Shown: piece by piece, positions 11,368 to 22,995 of the stretch | Position numbering within the stretch: position 1 is the first letter of the stretch | Layout: each line of letters begins with the position of its first letter | Assembly (NCBI GenBank): GCA_018340375.1 | Contig: JAFFJZ010000012.1 | Span: 3,782,001 to 3,846,000 of the forward strand | DNA: 64,000 nucleotides | From: Gonatopus flavifemur | Taxonomy: Eukaryota > Arthropoda > Insecta > Hymenoptera > Dryinidae | Direction: 5' to 3' | The notes under the pieces: model-generated | The model's input: the letters and a program-made list of their open reading frames with translations, nothing else | Database searches by the model: none | What the model was told of the DNA's origin: nothing | Position numbers and translations under genes: made by a program

Positions 11368-11814
11368 ATATATATATATACATAAATAAACATATATTTG
11401 ATGTTAGGGAATGAATTATATTGATTTTCAATTTTACGATGTCTGAATAGACTCTGATTACACCTTGCTGCCATAATCAACCGATGTGGCTTCGTTCTGC
11501 AGGGTATGCACTATTGAGTATATTGCAGTAGTCGACTTTCTACTGCGAAGAGTGAAACATCACTATTTCAAATTTGGAGAGTGTGCTTGATATTCTCCTG
11601 ATTTGATAGTCTAAGGGGAGGTTTGAACTTCAGAATGCAAACGAGGGATGAGGATATTTAGGGAGGATCTGACTTGCCTTGTATAGGAAACATAATTTAT
11701 ATCAAATGCGGTAAGATGCGTGACTGTTCACACAGGAGAAGATGAATATCTTTAAGCAAACCCTTCACCAATGTGACAGATGGGGGATTTCGATGAGTTG
11801 AATGCTACTCTGTT
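11368..11814. other. Unassigned single-copy-looking DNA
   Basis: No gene, RNA or repeat recognised between the hAT-like element and the first satellite copies. Confidence 0.5.
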
Positions 11815-13951
11815 TTATTGAACAGAGCGATGGGTTTCGATAGAAGACGATGGAGAATTTGGGATCTCCACCAAATTCACTTTGTAAAGCACAAATTGAA
11901 AAATTGCTCGAAAATTGGGATAATGAGGGATAGGAAAAAATGCATCACATAATTTTGGGCTTTTTATGTGCTGAACCCTCCAATTATGTGATCGATATGA
12001 GTCGGGAAGAAATTGGATACCTCTACCGAATGCACTCTGTCCAGCAACCCCACTGCTCGAAAATTTTCGAGCGATCGGGATACCGGACAAGGTAAACATG
12101 GTGGAGATTCCGAATTCTTCCTCGACTCCTACCGGGCACACAATTCACGAGTGAAGGATAATGAGCACATAATTATGTAATGAAGTGGGTCCGATCCAAA
12201 AACTCACAATCCTGATTTTCGAGGGGTGGGGGTGCTCAGCAGGGTGCATTTGGTAGAGGTTCCGAATTCCTTCTCGATTTCTATCGAGCACATAATTCGA
12301 GGATGCAGCACATGATGAGCACATAATTGAGTGATGAATTTTTTCCCACCCAGGAACTCATTATCCTAATTTTCGAGGGGTGGGCCGCTAGACTAAGTGA
12401 AATAGGTGGAGGTTCCGGATTCCATCCCGACTTCTATCGGACACATAATTTGAAGGTGGAGCACATAATGAGCACATCATTATGTGATGAAGTTGGTCCC
12501 ATCCAGGAACTCATTGTCTCAATTTTCGAACAGTGGGGGTGCTGGACAAGTTGAATTTGGTGGAGATTCCGAATTCCATCCCGACTTCTATCGACCACCT
12601 AATTCGGGGGTAGAGCACATGATGAGCACATAATTATATGATGAATTCTGTCATATCAAGGAATTCATTATCCTAATTTTCGAGCAGTAGTGGTGCTGAA
12701 AAAAGTGGATTTGGCGGGGATCCCAAATTTCTTCTTGACTCATATCGACCACATAATTAGAGGGTTGAGCACATAAAAAGCACATAAGTATGTGATGAAT
12801 CTCGTTTCATCCAGGTACTCATCATCCTAATTTCCGAACGGTGGGGGTGCTGGACAAATTGAATTCGATGGAGATTCCGAATTCCTTCCCGACTTCTATC
12901 GAGCACATATTTCCAAGGTGGAGCAGATGATGAGCACATAATCATATGATGAATTCTGTCATATCAAGGAACTCATTATCCTAATTTTCGAGCAGTAGTG
13001 GTGCTGGAAAAAGTGAATTTGGGGGAGATCCCAGATCTCTTCTTGACTCATATCGACCACATAATTAGAGGGTTGAGCACATAAGAATAACATAATTATG
13101 TGATGAATCTCGTTTCATCTAGGAACTCACTGTCCTAATTTCCGAGCGCAGGGGATGCTGGACATAGTGAATTCGGTACAGATTCCGAATTCCTTCTCTA
13201 CTCAAATCGGCCACATAATTCGAGGGTTGAGCACATCGAAAGCACATAATTATGGGATGAAACCGATCGCGACCAGGAGCTGACTATCCTTATTTCCGAG
13301 CGGTGGGAGTGCTGGACATACTTATATTGATGGAGATTCCAATTCCTTCTCGACCGATATCGGGCACATTATTCGAGGGTGGAGCACATACTAAGCACAT
13401 AATTATGTGATGCATTTTCCCCATCCAGGATCTCTTTATCCTAATTTCCGAACAGTGAGGGTGTTGGACATAGTGAATTTGGTAGAGATCCCAAATTCCT
13501 TCTCGATTTCTATGGAGCACCTAATTGGAGGGTGGAGCACATCATGACAGGGTTGGAAAAAACCCGGGTTTTTTCTTTAAAACCCGCCCCACTGGGTACA
13601 ATCAGGTTTTTTCGGGTTTTTTTCGGGTTTTTTCGGGTTTTTTCGGGTTTTTCGGGTTTTTTCGGGTTTTATCAAATTGGCATCAGTGATGCCAATATTT
13701 CCTAGGAAAATCTTCAGATTTTTTGTCATTGGTCATTTTTTTCCAAATTGAAAATATGAGTGGCTAGTTGTGCAAGAAATGACCAATCATCAGATGCTGA
13801 AGATTTTTCTAGGGAATACTGGCAATGCTGATTGGCATTGGTTTTCTTTGATGATTCTTAGTATGACCTACTAATCTTCATTTTTATCGTACTATGTTAT
13901 CATTGTTCGTATATGATGACATAGAATAATATATTTATATATGTATATTCC

Positions 13952-14074
13952 ATGGTAAGGGGTCTTTTGGCCAAATGAACATGATTCGACCACCGCTAGT
14001 CATTCCCTAGTGTTCTCTGAAAGCGACTAGTGATTGTAAAATCATGTCGATTCTGCCAAAAGAGTCCCTACCAT
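13952..14074. mobile_element. Small inverted-repeat MITE, TIR ATGGTARGG
   Basis: Left ATGGTAAGGGGTCTTTTGGC and right GCCAAAAGAGTCCCTACCAT are inverted with few mismatches, and the inner arms (ACATGATT / AATCATGT) also pair. ATTCC stands on both sides (13947-13951, 14075-14079) as a possible 5-bp target duplication. It is nested in the 2.8-kb element. Confidence 0.65.
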
Positions 14075-14635
14075 ATTCCATTTTACTTTATATTGTCACC
14101 AAGAAATACCGAATAAACTAAAAAGTTACTTTTCATATAATCTCTCATGTGAGCACCAATCTGGGATCAATTTTTGTTCGACTTTGGCCTGAGCTTTCAA
14201 GGTTGGGCCTCGATCAGATTGAAATTGGACCAAGATTTGTGTTTACATAAGCTGAAATCAAGTTTGAAACTAGTGAAATTTCCAAGTGCAATTTACTCCA
14301 ACCGTTAATGCACTTCACTGCAATTCGATCAGCATCGCCACAATTAAAATTGGACGTTAAAAATCCTTGTATTTTGTGTCTATCCTAATTTTGATGCAAG
14401 ACCACACTGCACATCAAAACAATCTACCAAGTGGTTTTGCATGTTTTTTGCCAAATTGTTGAGGTGTCCACCTAGCAGTGCTGGGATTGAAAAAATTTTT
14501 TCTTCATTCGGGCATATTTAGAATAGTCTGAGGAATAGACTAGTTCCAGAAAGGGCCACTAAATTAGTTAAACTATATAAATTTTATCAAAATGAACAAC
14601 ACGATGATTAACTACAACTAAGATTTTCTAAAATA

Positions 14636-14845
14636 GGGTGAACTACCCAGTAGATGAACGATGTATAAAAGAAGTAATTATTAAAAATTTCTGCTACATT
14701 AAAGTAATTTGATTGTTTTCATAAGAAGTTGTTACTATTTTGAAAACAACCGAATTATTTTAACGTAGTAGAAATTTTTAATAGTTACTTCTTTTATGAA
14801 TCTTTATTCCATTAGGCCATCGTTCATTTACTAGGTAGTTCACCC
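14636..14845. mobile_element. MITE, TIR GGGTGAACTACC, TA target duplication
   Basis: Left GGGTGAACTACCCAGTAGAT and right CATTTACTAGGTAGTTCACCC pair as inverted repeats, flanked by TA (14634-14635, 14846-14847). Inner arms also pair (TAAAAGAAGTAATTATTAAA against its near complement), giving a long imperfect hairpin. Nested in the 2.8-kb hAT-like element. Confidence 0.7.
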
Positions 14846-14904
14846 TAATTTTTATTGTCATATTTTTTTTGAATAACAAAAATACAAAAACCCCATAATA
14901 AGTA

Positions 14905-15146
14905 CACTGAGGGAAAAAAGTCATTGAGGCAAGAAAATATTTCATCCAATGGTATCTATAAAATATTTCTTTGAACCAATTGAATATTATTCACACGAAT
15001 GAACTGGTTTTTGACCGCATGCAGTATTTCATCAACTGAAAAACCATTTCATCCATTGGAGTAAAATTTCATTGATCTCAAGAAATATTTTATAGATACC
15101 ATTGGATGTAATATTTTTTTGTCCCAATGAATTTCTTCCCTCAGTG
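14905..15146. mobile_element. MITE, TIR CACTGAGGGAAAAAAG, TA target duplication
   Basis: Ends CACTGAGGGAAAAAAG and a near complement of it (GGAAGAAATTCATTGGGAC inside TTCTTCCCTCAGTG) are flanked by TA (14903-14904, 15147-15148). Longer inner arms (CATCCAATGGTATCTATAAA and its complement) make a hairpin. Its TIR resembles those of the MITEs at 8334 and 7541. Confidence 0.75.
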
Positions 15147-15764
15147 TATAAAAAATAAACAAATGGAGTTATCAAACTCATTTATTATGTAGAAATTAAG
15201 AATGAATATGTACCGTTGTATTTGTACCGAAATATGAACATTCATATTCAAATTATAATTTCATGCTATTTTATTGAATCATATTAAATGCTGTCTCGTC
15301 ATAATTGAAATCTACATTGTACAAATTGTTTTCCATTGAATTCATTTTTAATGATTGATGTTTATCTCCCATATTTTTCTATACTTGAAGGAAGTTATCA
15401 CATTCTATTCTACTAATAAGTGGAGGTGTGGTTTTTAGTGGAAACGTGTTTTTTGAAATTTTTCAACATTCCTCAAGCGTTTATAATCTGGCTAGGCAAT
15501 GCTTTGGAAGGTTTCGAGAATACAAAACGACGATCCAAAACAATGGCTAGTCGTACCACATATGCATGAAAAGTTCTGGGCAATTTTCACGGATTCGTTT
15601 TCATAAAAAAAATCACACTTCAATGAATAAGTCTTTCAACGGTATTCGAGCAACATTTGAACAAATCTCAATTAAATAACTTCCTGTATTTAGATCAGTG
15701 GAATTCCACTGGATCACGATTATTAGTATTTCACTCCAATGCACTGCATTGGTGAATATCCATT

Positions 15765-16020
15765 CACCGAAAAAAATTATTAGTTACCCTTACTCCAAAT
15801 TAGTTCCAGCAACTAGATACAGTTGTTGATATTTGGATAACTAAAACGGGCGTTGGCTCAACTAAATTCAAATTTAATTCCTCTCACTTTAGTTGCTGTT
15901 ACTAATTTGAAATTGCCTTTACTAAAGCTTTTATTACCGGCTTCTATTCTTTTATTACTCGGAACTCATTTTCACAGCTAACTTCAGTTCATTCGATCAA
16001 ATAAATTATTTTTTTCGGTG
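15765..16020. mobile_element. MITE, TIR CACCGAAAAAAAT
   Basis: Left CACCGAAAAAAATTATT and right AATTATTTTTTTCGGTG are inverted; the flanks are TT rather than TA. The interior iterates ACTAA/TTAGT-like words (ATTAGTTAC, TTACTAATTT, TTTATTACT). Non-coding, nested in the 2.8-kb element. Confidence 0.6.
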
Positions 16021-16741
16021 TTGAGTTTCCCAATGAAATATGACTCATTTCGATCAATCATCATTTCGAGCTTTAGGTAAGCTTTCACTCACTAAATAGT
16101 GAGTATCAATTGATAACGTAGTAAAATTCATCCAATTCTATCCAGTGGGATACTTATAACTGTAGAATCAATGAAATTCTACTGATTCAAATTTAGAAAG
16201 AAGAACAACATGGAAAAATACATTGTATAAAATAACCATTCAATTGAGCACCATGTGGGTTTTTGACTGGGTTTTTGAGGGTTTTTTCAATCCGTACCCA
16301 CCCGAAAAAACCCACTGGGTCCAATTGGGTTGGGCCCACAGATGCCAACCCTGCATCATGAGCACATAATCATATGATGAATTCGGTCTCATCCAGGAAC
16401 TCATTATCCTAATCTTCGAGCGGTGGAGGTGCTGGACATAGTGAATCTGGTGGAGGTTCCAAATTTCTTCTCGACTCCTATCAAGTACATAATTGAAGAG
16501 TTGAGCACATACAAAGGACATAAATATGTGATGAATTCGGTCCCATACACGTACACCCCATATAAGTATAAGAACACTGCGGATAAATTGAAAAATCTCC
16601 CATTCTCATTCCGCAGAGTGGGGGTGCTCGAACCGATCAACCCGGAGAATATTTACATTTCGCTCTCCAAATACATCAAGCAAATGTTTTCAGTGTGGAA
16701 CATACAAACAGAACATAATCATATGATGATTCAGGTTCGAT

Positions 16742-17161
16742 TCAGAAATCCAATACCATGTGTTTCGAATAGTGGGGTATCATCCAGATAGCATCCGCCG
16801 CATTGTACAATCGCCCATGTGGGAAAAATGTCCAAAAATGCATATAATTGTATACAGTTTCGGAGATTTCTTTCACATGGGTGATCCCAGCATCCATTCC
16901 TTCACACGATGTAAGGAGAATAGGTGGGTTATCTTCGCTGTCGGTGTGAGAAATTTTTTTTGCAGGTTTTGTCCCAGTTTCTATTTCTGCCACCAGTTGG
17001 CAAAAATATCGTTGAGCCACATCAATTTCTTTCTTTGTATCCAAACCGAGTTCAAATGAAAAATAACTCCCCTTTGTCAATGTTATGCCTGATAATACGA
17101 TGGTAACTTTTTTTCCATCACTTTGGACTAGCATTTCCAACATCTGATTCGAATTTGCCAT
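16742..17161 (-). CDS. Orphan 139-aa frame between satellite blocks, uncertain
   Basis: An open frame starts MANSNQMLEMLVQSDGKKVT and ends KHMVLDF. It has no signal peptide, no membrane segment and no motif I recognise; composition is protein-like and less repetitive than its surroundings. It sits between subfamily A satellite (to 16545) and the inverted block starting at 17229, so it may be a fragment of an element captured in the array, or chance. The rest of 16546-17228 shows nothing else. Confidence 0.2.
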   Translation of the reverse strand: MANSNQMLEMLVQSDGKKVTIVLSGITLTKGSYFSFELGLDTKKEIDVAQRYFCQLVAEIETGTKPAKKISHTDSEDNPPILLTSCEGMDAGITHVKEISETVYNYMHFWTFFPHGRLYNAADAIWMIPHYSKHMVLDF

Positions 17162-17228
17162 TCCTTTTTGTCCTGAACCATTCGGATTTCATAATGGCCA
17201 ATTCAAGCCTGTACACCTGTTTTTTATA

Positions 17229-18772
17229 CACCTTGTGGATGTTGTACATGATGTTATTTTCATGAGTCTATGTTTTCATCAATGTGCAGGAATGAATGCC
17301 TAATGACTTGTGATACACAAGGAGTACTGAAAAAAGGAGTGAAAAAAATGCCACTTTGACCCGATCCGGAGTGATCTCATAATTAGATGCTATTTATGTG
17401 CTCCACCCACGATTCCTGTGCTCGCTGGGAAATTCATCGGGGGAGTCTGAAACTTTACACAATTAATCGAGTCCAGCACCACCACTCTATGGGAACAAGA
17501 TACGACGCATTTTGACCCAGTTGGGAGTAATCCCATAATTATGTGCTATCCATGTGCTCCACCCACGATTCATGTGCTCGATGGGATATTCATTAGGGGA
17601 GTCGGAATCTCAACTCAGTTGATCGAGTCCAGCACCCCCACTATCTGGAAACAAAATAAGACGCATTTTGGCCCGGTTGAGAGTGATCCCATAATTATGT
17701 GCTATTTATGTGCTGCACCTACGATTCCTTCATTTCACTTCTTGATGGTGGGGGTGCTGTACTGGATCAATTCAGTTGAGATTCCCACACCCCTGATGGA
17801 TTTTCCAGCGAGCATATGAAACATGGGTGGAGAACATAAATTGCACATAATTATGCGATCACTCCGGATTGGATCAAAATGCTATTCATTTCACTTCCTG
17901 GTAGTGGGGTTGCTGTAATCAATCAATTCTATTCGCATTCCGACTCCCCTAATGAATCTTCCATCGAGCACATAAGTCGTAGGTGGAGCACATAAATAGC
18001 ACCTAATTCTGGGATCACTCCCAACTGGGTCAAAATGCGTCTTATTTTGTTTCCAGATAGTAGGGGTCCTGGACTCGATCAATCGAGTTGAGATTCCGAC
18101 TCCCCTGATGAATTTTCTAGCGAGCACATGAATCGTGGGTGGAGCACATAAATCGCACATAATTATGAGATCACTCTCAACCGGGTCAAAATACCATTCG
18201 TTCACTTCCTTATACTGGATCAATTCTGTTCAGATTCCGACTCCCCTGATGAATTTTCCAGCGAGCACATAAATTCTGGGTGGACCACATAAATAGCACA
18301 TAATTATGAGATCACTCCCTACCGGGTCTAAATGCGATTTATTTGGTTTCCAGATAGTAGGGGTGCCGGCCTCGATCAATTGAGTTGAGATTCCGACTCC
18401 CCTAATGAATTTTCCAGGGACCACATAAATCGTGGGTGGAGCACAGAAATAGCACCTAATTATGGGATCACTCCCAACTGGGTCAAAATGCGTCTTCTTT
18501 TGTTTCCAGATGGTGGGGGTGCTGGACTCGATCAATTGAGTTGAGTTTCCGACTCTCCTAATGCATTTTCCAGCGAGCACATGAATCGTGGGTGGAGCAC
18601 ATAAATAGCACATAATTATGAGATCACTCTGGATTGGGTCAAAGTGGCATTTTTTTCACTTCTTCTTTAAATACCTTCTGTATATCACAAGTCATTGGGC
18701 ATTCATTCCTGCACATTGATGAAAACATAGCCTCATGAACATAACAACATGTACACCATTCACAAGGTGTAC
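17229..18772. repeat. Satellite subfamily B arranged as a large palindrome
   Basis: From 17229 to about 17725 the copies read in one orientation (TAATTATGTGCTATTTATGTGCTCCACCC order) and from about 17735 in the other (GTGGAGCACATAAATAGCAC order). The outer flanks also match as inverted repeats: TACACCTTGTGG...CATTGATG-type sequence at 17229-17386 pairs with 18612-18772. In the right arm GCACATAATTATG motifs recur near 17999, 18155, 18295, 18452 and 18608, spacing about 156 bp with one 140-bp gap. It is clearly related to subfamily A by shared GGGGGTGCTGGAC and GATTCCGACTCC blocks. Confidence 0.75.
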
Positions 18773-19400
18773 ATAATCCACTCATCAATCTGGATTGTCC
18801 CAAATATGACTTTCCCATGATCCGGTTGTTCTCGCCGTCCTATTTCACACCTCAAACAGCCTTTTCATCTGTAACTTCTTCCCACCGATGCTTCTGATGA
18901 TAAAACCAATTGGAAATTGGAGCATATAAATAGCACATAATTCCGCCACTAATTTTGATCCGATAATAAATCATATAATACCGATTCCATATAGTGGGAG
19001 TGCTAGCTTCACATGTTGTCAGTACCTCCACACAAAATTCCTTTTTTTTATAGAAATTTGATGAGCACAAAATTAGCACCATTCACAAGGTGTAAATAAT
19101 CCACTCATGAATCTGGATTTTCCCAAATATGACTTTCCCATGATCCGGTTGTTCTCGTCTTCCTATCTCACACCTCAAAGAGCCTTTTCATCTGTAACTT
19201 CTTCTCACCGGTGATTTCGATGATAAAACCAATTGGAGATTGGAGCACATAAAAAGCACATAATTCCCTCATCAATTTTGATCCGATAATAAATCATTAG
19301 ATACCGTTTTCATATAGTGGGGGTGCTAGCTTCACATGTCGTCAGCACCCCCACACAAAATTCCTTCTTTTTGTAAAAATTTGGAGAGCACAAAAATCAG
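18755..19400. repeat. Tandem duplication of a 323-bp unit
   Basis: The block beginning ACCATTCACAAGGTGTA (18755) recurs at 19078 and continues in parallel: AATCCACTCAT, ATGACTTTCCCATGATCCGG, ACCAATTGG, TGATCCGATAATAAATCAT, AGTGGGNGTGCTAGCTTCAC. The unit is about twice the satellite period and ends in satellite-like GAGCACAAAATTAGCAC, so it looks like a diverged dimer that captured extra sequence. Related copies continue to about 19490. Confidence 0.8.
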
Positions 19401-19577
19401 GAATGGAGCACAAAATTAGCACATCATTAGCACATAATTCTCATGCAATAATAATCCAGATTTTCGATGGTGGGGGTGCCACTTTCACGGACCTGCAAAT
19501 TTTTCCTAATTCAGCAACAATTTTTGCCATATCAGCAAAGCAAATTTTCGAGGTTTGCTCTTCCAGCAACTTTTAGG

Positions 19578-19770
19578 CCCACATAACAATTCATGTCTTG
19601 CGATGTCTTTTCGATAAGTTTAAGATGTCTTGCGCAACACATTTAGCTGTCTTTTAGATGTCTAAAACTCTTCTTTGGTCTAAAAGAGATCTAAAAGACA
19701 TCTTAATGTGTTGCGCAAGACATCTTAAACTTATCTAAAATACATCGCAAGACATGAATTGTTATGTGGG
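19578..19770. mobile_element. 193-bp near-perfect palindrome, TIR CCCACATAACAATTCATGTC
   Basis: The left half starts CCCACATAACAATTCATGTC and the right half ends GACATGAATTGTTATGTGGG. The arms pair almost fully to a centre near 19672, through repeated words AAGATGTCTTGCG and CTAAAAGACATCTTAA. No convincing target duplication is visible. Confidence 0.75.
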
Positions 19771-19784
19771 AGCACTTTTGGCCT

Positions 19785-20300
19785 TCAAGATATCTTGAGT
19801 AACTGTTCAGAGGAGTTTAAGAAGTCTTATGCAAGATGAAGAGAGATATCCTTAAGATGTCTCAAACAGTTCTTACTTCTAAAATACATCTAAAAGATAT
19901 CTTTTAGAAGATCTAAAACTTTTCTTCCGAGATTATATCTTTCAGACATCTTATAGAAATCTTTTAGAAGTAAGAACTGTTTTAGATCTCTTGAAGATAT
20001 CTTTTCATGTTGCATAAGACTTCTTAAATTTGGTTTGAGATATCTTTTAGAACTGAAATGCTATGTGAGAATGCAAGAAATCTTATGGAATATGAATAGA
20101 CATCTTTTAGAAGTCTTAAACTGTTCTCACTTCTAAAAGATGTCTTCAAGAACGTTTTCAGAAACCTTTGAGAAGTTTCTGAAAGATATCTTTCAGAACT
20201 AAGAACAGTCTAAGACTTCTAAAAGATGTCTATTCATGTTGCATCAGGCTTCTTGCATTGTTCTTAATTATTTATGGAGATATCTTTTAGACGTTTTGCT
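19785..20300. repeat. Iterated AAGATATCTT / AGAAGTCTT words
   Basis: Palindromic or near-palindromic words AAGATATCTT, AGATGTCTT, TCTAAAAGATATCTTTTAGA and AAGAAGTCTTA are repeated at irregular spacing. TTCTCACATAGCATTTCAG (complement at about 20045) echoes the TIR of the adjacent palindrome. Sequence just right of the LTR element (42840-42878: CTTCAGCAATATCTTTTAGA and GTGTGGG) resembles this block, so the LTR element may sit inside it. Confidence 0.6.
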
Positions 20301-20468
20301 GAAGTTTGAATCGTTTATTGAAACGAATTAGTGATGGAATAACGATATACCCCTAGTGAAAATGGGAGCGTAAGAAGGGTATGAAGCGACGCGGAGGAGT
20401 AAATGAAAAAGTATCTAAGCGCGAAAGAAGCGGAAACTGAAACATTTCACGCTTCATTTGTTTCACCA

Positions 20469-22995
20469 TGTTACGTCAAAACTATTAGCCTTTTAGTTCT
20501 TTATGTAACCTTCGATAGTTAAAGGAAGGCATTGGATCATCGAGTCCAATGTTCCCTTTAATACCCCACTTTAGCTAGGATAAAAACCCTAGACGAGGAC
20601 TGGGGAGAGGATATTGTTTGAAATAATATAAAGATCAATTTTTATACTGAAATGCAAGATGGTATATTCTAAAAAGAAAAACAATGATGTCTTGAAATTA
20701 CAAAGTTACTAAAATAAAATCTTAACTATCATAAGTTCATAAATTCAAATTCAAATTAAGTTAAAGATCTTTTCTGTTCAATATAAGAAAGAGAAATATT
20801 CACTTAATCTTTGAAGAACTTGGATCTTGTTTTAGATGAATTCAATAATTCATCGAATTTCGATTCACTTTAAACAAAACAAAAAAAATAGGGTTAGAAA
20901 AGATCAGAAGTGAAAGTATTCTAAAGAAATAGGAGAAATAACTCTGAGGGTTGCTCAGTAGATTAATTTCTCTTCAATGGAATGAAAATAGTTTAATTTC
21001 ATGCAATAGGTTTGAGATTTTCAAAAAAATACAAGTATGGAAATAAGGGATTTTGGGAAGGGAGATGATCACTCAGAACCCGAGAAATATTAAGATTTCA
21101 TAATCGATTTTTCATCAACGTAATCGATGGAAATTTAAGGTAGGGAGAGGAAAGGTAAGAGGAAAAATATCCTGAAAAATAAACGTTGTTATCGATTATT
21201 CTGAAAGAGAAAATTAAAAGGAATATAAAAGAATAGATTATAGTTAAAATACCTGTTTCTTAAATTCTGAATTTCAAAGAAAATATTTGAAAGAAACATT
21301 CCTAAATTAGAATTTTCTCTTTCCACATGTATGAAATTATGTTGCAGTCTTTCAAAATCAATCATTAAAGAAAAGAAATTAGGAAAAAAGTAATAGGAAG
21401 AAGGAAAAAGAAAAGATTTTTTTTACTTACTTTTGTAGAATAACAGGAAAGTTTTCGTTGCTCCACACAAGTCTTATTCAAACCTTTATTGAGTGAATGA
21501 ATATTAGAATCGTGTGTGGAGTTTAACACCTTTTCGAATTCTTTTAATTTCACACAATTTTCCTACTGTAAATTTGAAATATTAACTTTACTTCACTTTA
21601 ACTTTTAGAAACGGTAATTAGAATTTGAAATGTTAAAACTTTTCTGTAAGAGTATTGAATTGAGATTTTGAATTTGAACTTGTAAATTTTAGAAAACTGA
21701 TTGAACCTTTTTAAAAGAAAGCACGAACAAGAGTGAGTTATTCATGCATTTTCGCTCAATTCTCAGCTCGGTTTTTAGATGGTGAGGGAAAATTTCAATA
21801 GTAGGGAAATGTGGGTGGGAATAATAGAATTTCAGAAAGAAGAAAATGGAGTTCAGATAGGTTGAAGTAGCATGGAATCGTGCATTACCTGAGGGTAGGC
21901 TTGTCCTTGAAAAGGAAATTCTCCATTTTCTTTAATTGGGACAACCCACTTACCCTTTCTCTTGAGCATAATGCCTAACTTATGCTCTCTTTTAAAATGT
22001 ATATATTTCTCTTTCTTGATGTACTATTCTACAGAATTCTTATTTTAATTCAAAATCAATTATTAATTAGAAAATTGTTAGTTGTCAATGATTATTTAAA
22101 TTATTCACTACAAGAACATTTCAAAAAAAATGATAATTTTCTATTCTAATTATTGTAACAAGAATTTCAATATTTATATTCATTTTACTTACCTTCAACT
22201 TACCAATACTTACCATTTCAAGAACGTAAACTTTCATTATTTTAAATAATGCTCCATTCTGGTTTAAACTTAGAATTTTGCATTATAGAGATGCTAGATT
22301 GGGCCAGCATTGGCAGCCAATCTTGAATTTCTAAACCAATGGTTAAATTGGTGTTAGAATCTGAATTTTCATGTGTATTAACATGTTCAAGGCTGAATTT
22401 AACCAAGATCGACGAAGATCGGCAAACGATACTTCGCCAACCCTGGACCAACCTTGGCCCAACGAAGAGTATTGGGGCTTTTTATTATAAATAAAAAAAA
22501 GAAACAAATTGAATATTTGTCGTATTCTTTATAGTGAATTTACTTGAGAAATTTCCAGACAGAGTTGGCGACACAATTCTTCGCTCTAATCCTCTGCTGT
22601 CTACATTTCAATGAGGTTTTTATTACGGGGTAATTTGGAATTTGATTTTATTTGGAAAAGGATGTAATAAAAGAGGAAGAAAAGGGTCTCTGGTTTTCCA
22701 GATTTACTTGTCCCTTTTACATACGGCACAAACATAACGGGAACACAAGTTGTTCTCAACTTGTGTTTTAAAGGGAGACTTCTTTTTCTCTATAATTTGA
22801 GTGTAAAGAAATCTTCCTTTACCGTATGTGTAATTCTCCTGGGTCGAATTTATCGATAGGGCAACAGATATTCTGTTTTACCCTATTGATAATTCGTTCA
22901 TAGAAATTTAACAGAAGGGAAAGATTCGAAAAAAAAAAAACAAATAGAAAAGAGAAAGAGATAAAATTTGGAAGAAATTTTACGTTCTCGTTACA
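20469..22995 (-). repeat. 3' LTR (2,527 bp)
   Basis: Its left edge TGTTACGTCAAAACTATTAG follows ACCA; its right edge ...CGTTCTCGTTACA meets the polypurine tract. It is nearly identical to 40162-42683. Differences seen: one C in the CCC near 20582, A-run lengths near 20663, 21025, 21415, 22490 and 22930, and T versus C near 21588. An internal segment at about 22290-22470 is rich in TTGG/CCAA words. No coding frame in it is credible. Confidence 0.92.

Larger units (their letters stand above)
13548..16353. mobile_element. 2.8-kb hAT-like element inserted in the satellite, perfect 8-bp duplication
   Basis: The element begins CAGGGTTGG and ends CCAACCCTG. CATCATGA flanks both sides (13540-13547 and 16354-16361) and the satellite monomer is continuous when the element is removed. 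The left end carries repeated CGGGTTTTTT words and the right end ACCCACCCGAAAAAACCC-type sequence, as subterminal repeats. No transposase frame survives inside. It has received further elements at 13952-14074, 14636-14845, 14905-15146 and 15765-16020. Segments flanking the last one (about 15690-15764 and 16021-16190) contain inverted GATCAGTGGAATTCC-like and AATTCTACTGATTC words, perhaps yet another MITE. Confidence 0.85.
11815..16545. repeat. 154-bp satellite array, subfamily A (interrupted)
   Basis: Monomers share GTGGGGGTGCTGGAC, GATTCCGAATTCC, TCGAGCACATAATTCGAGG and GAGCACATAATTATGTGATGA. The last motif recurs at about 12161, 12313, 12468, 12622, 12777, 12928, 13083, 13238 and 13392, and then at 16359, which becomes about 13545 after removing the inserted element; the period is thus 152-155 bp throughout. 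From 11815 to about 12064 the copies run in the opposite orientation, and the switch lies at the palindrome CTCGAAAATTTTCGAG near 12057-12072. The monomer contains the palindrome CACATAATTATGTG. There is no coding capacity. Confidence 0.85.

Noticed and set aside
12065..13547. Possible CRISPR-like or protein-coding tandem repeat
   Set aside because: Monomers are 154 bp, diverged throughout, without constant short repeats and unique spacers; stop codons occur in all frames.
22242..22451. 69-codon frame present identically at 41933-42142
   Set aside because: Identity reflects the two LTRs, and the frame lacks any motif.
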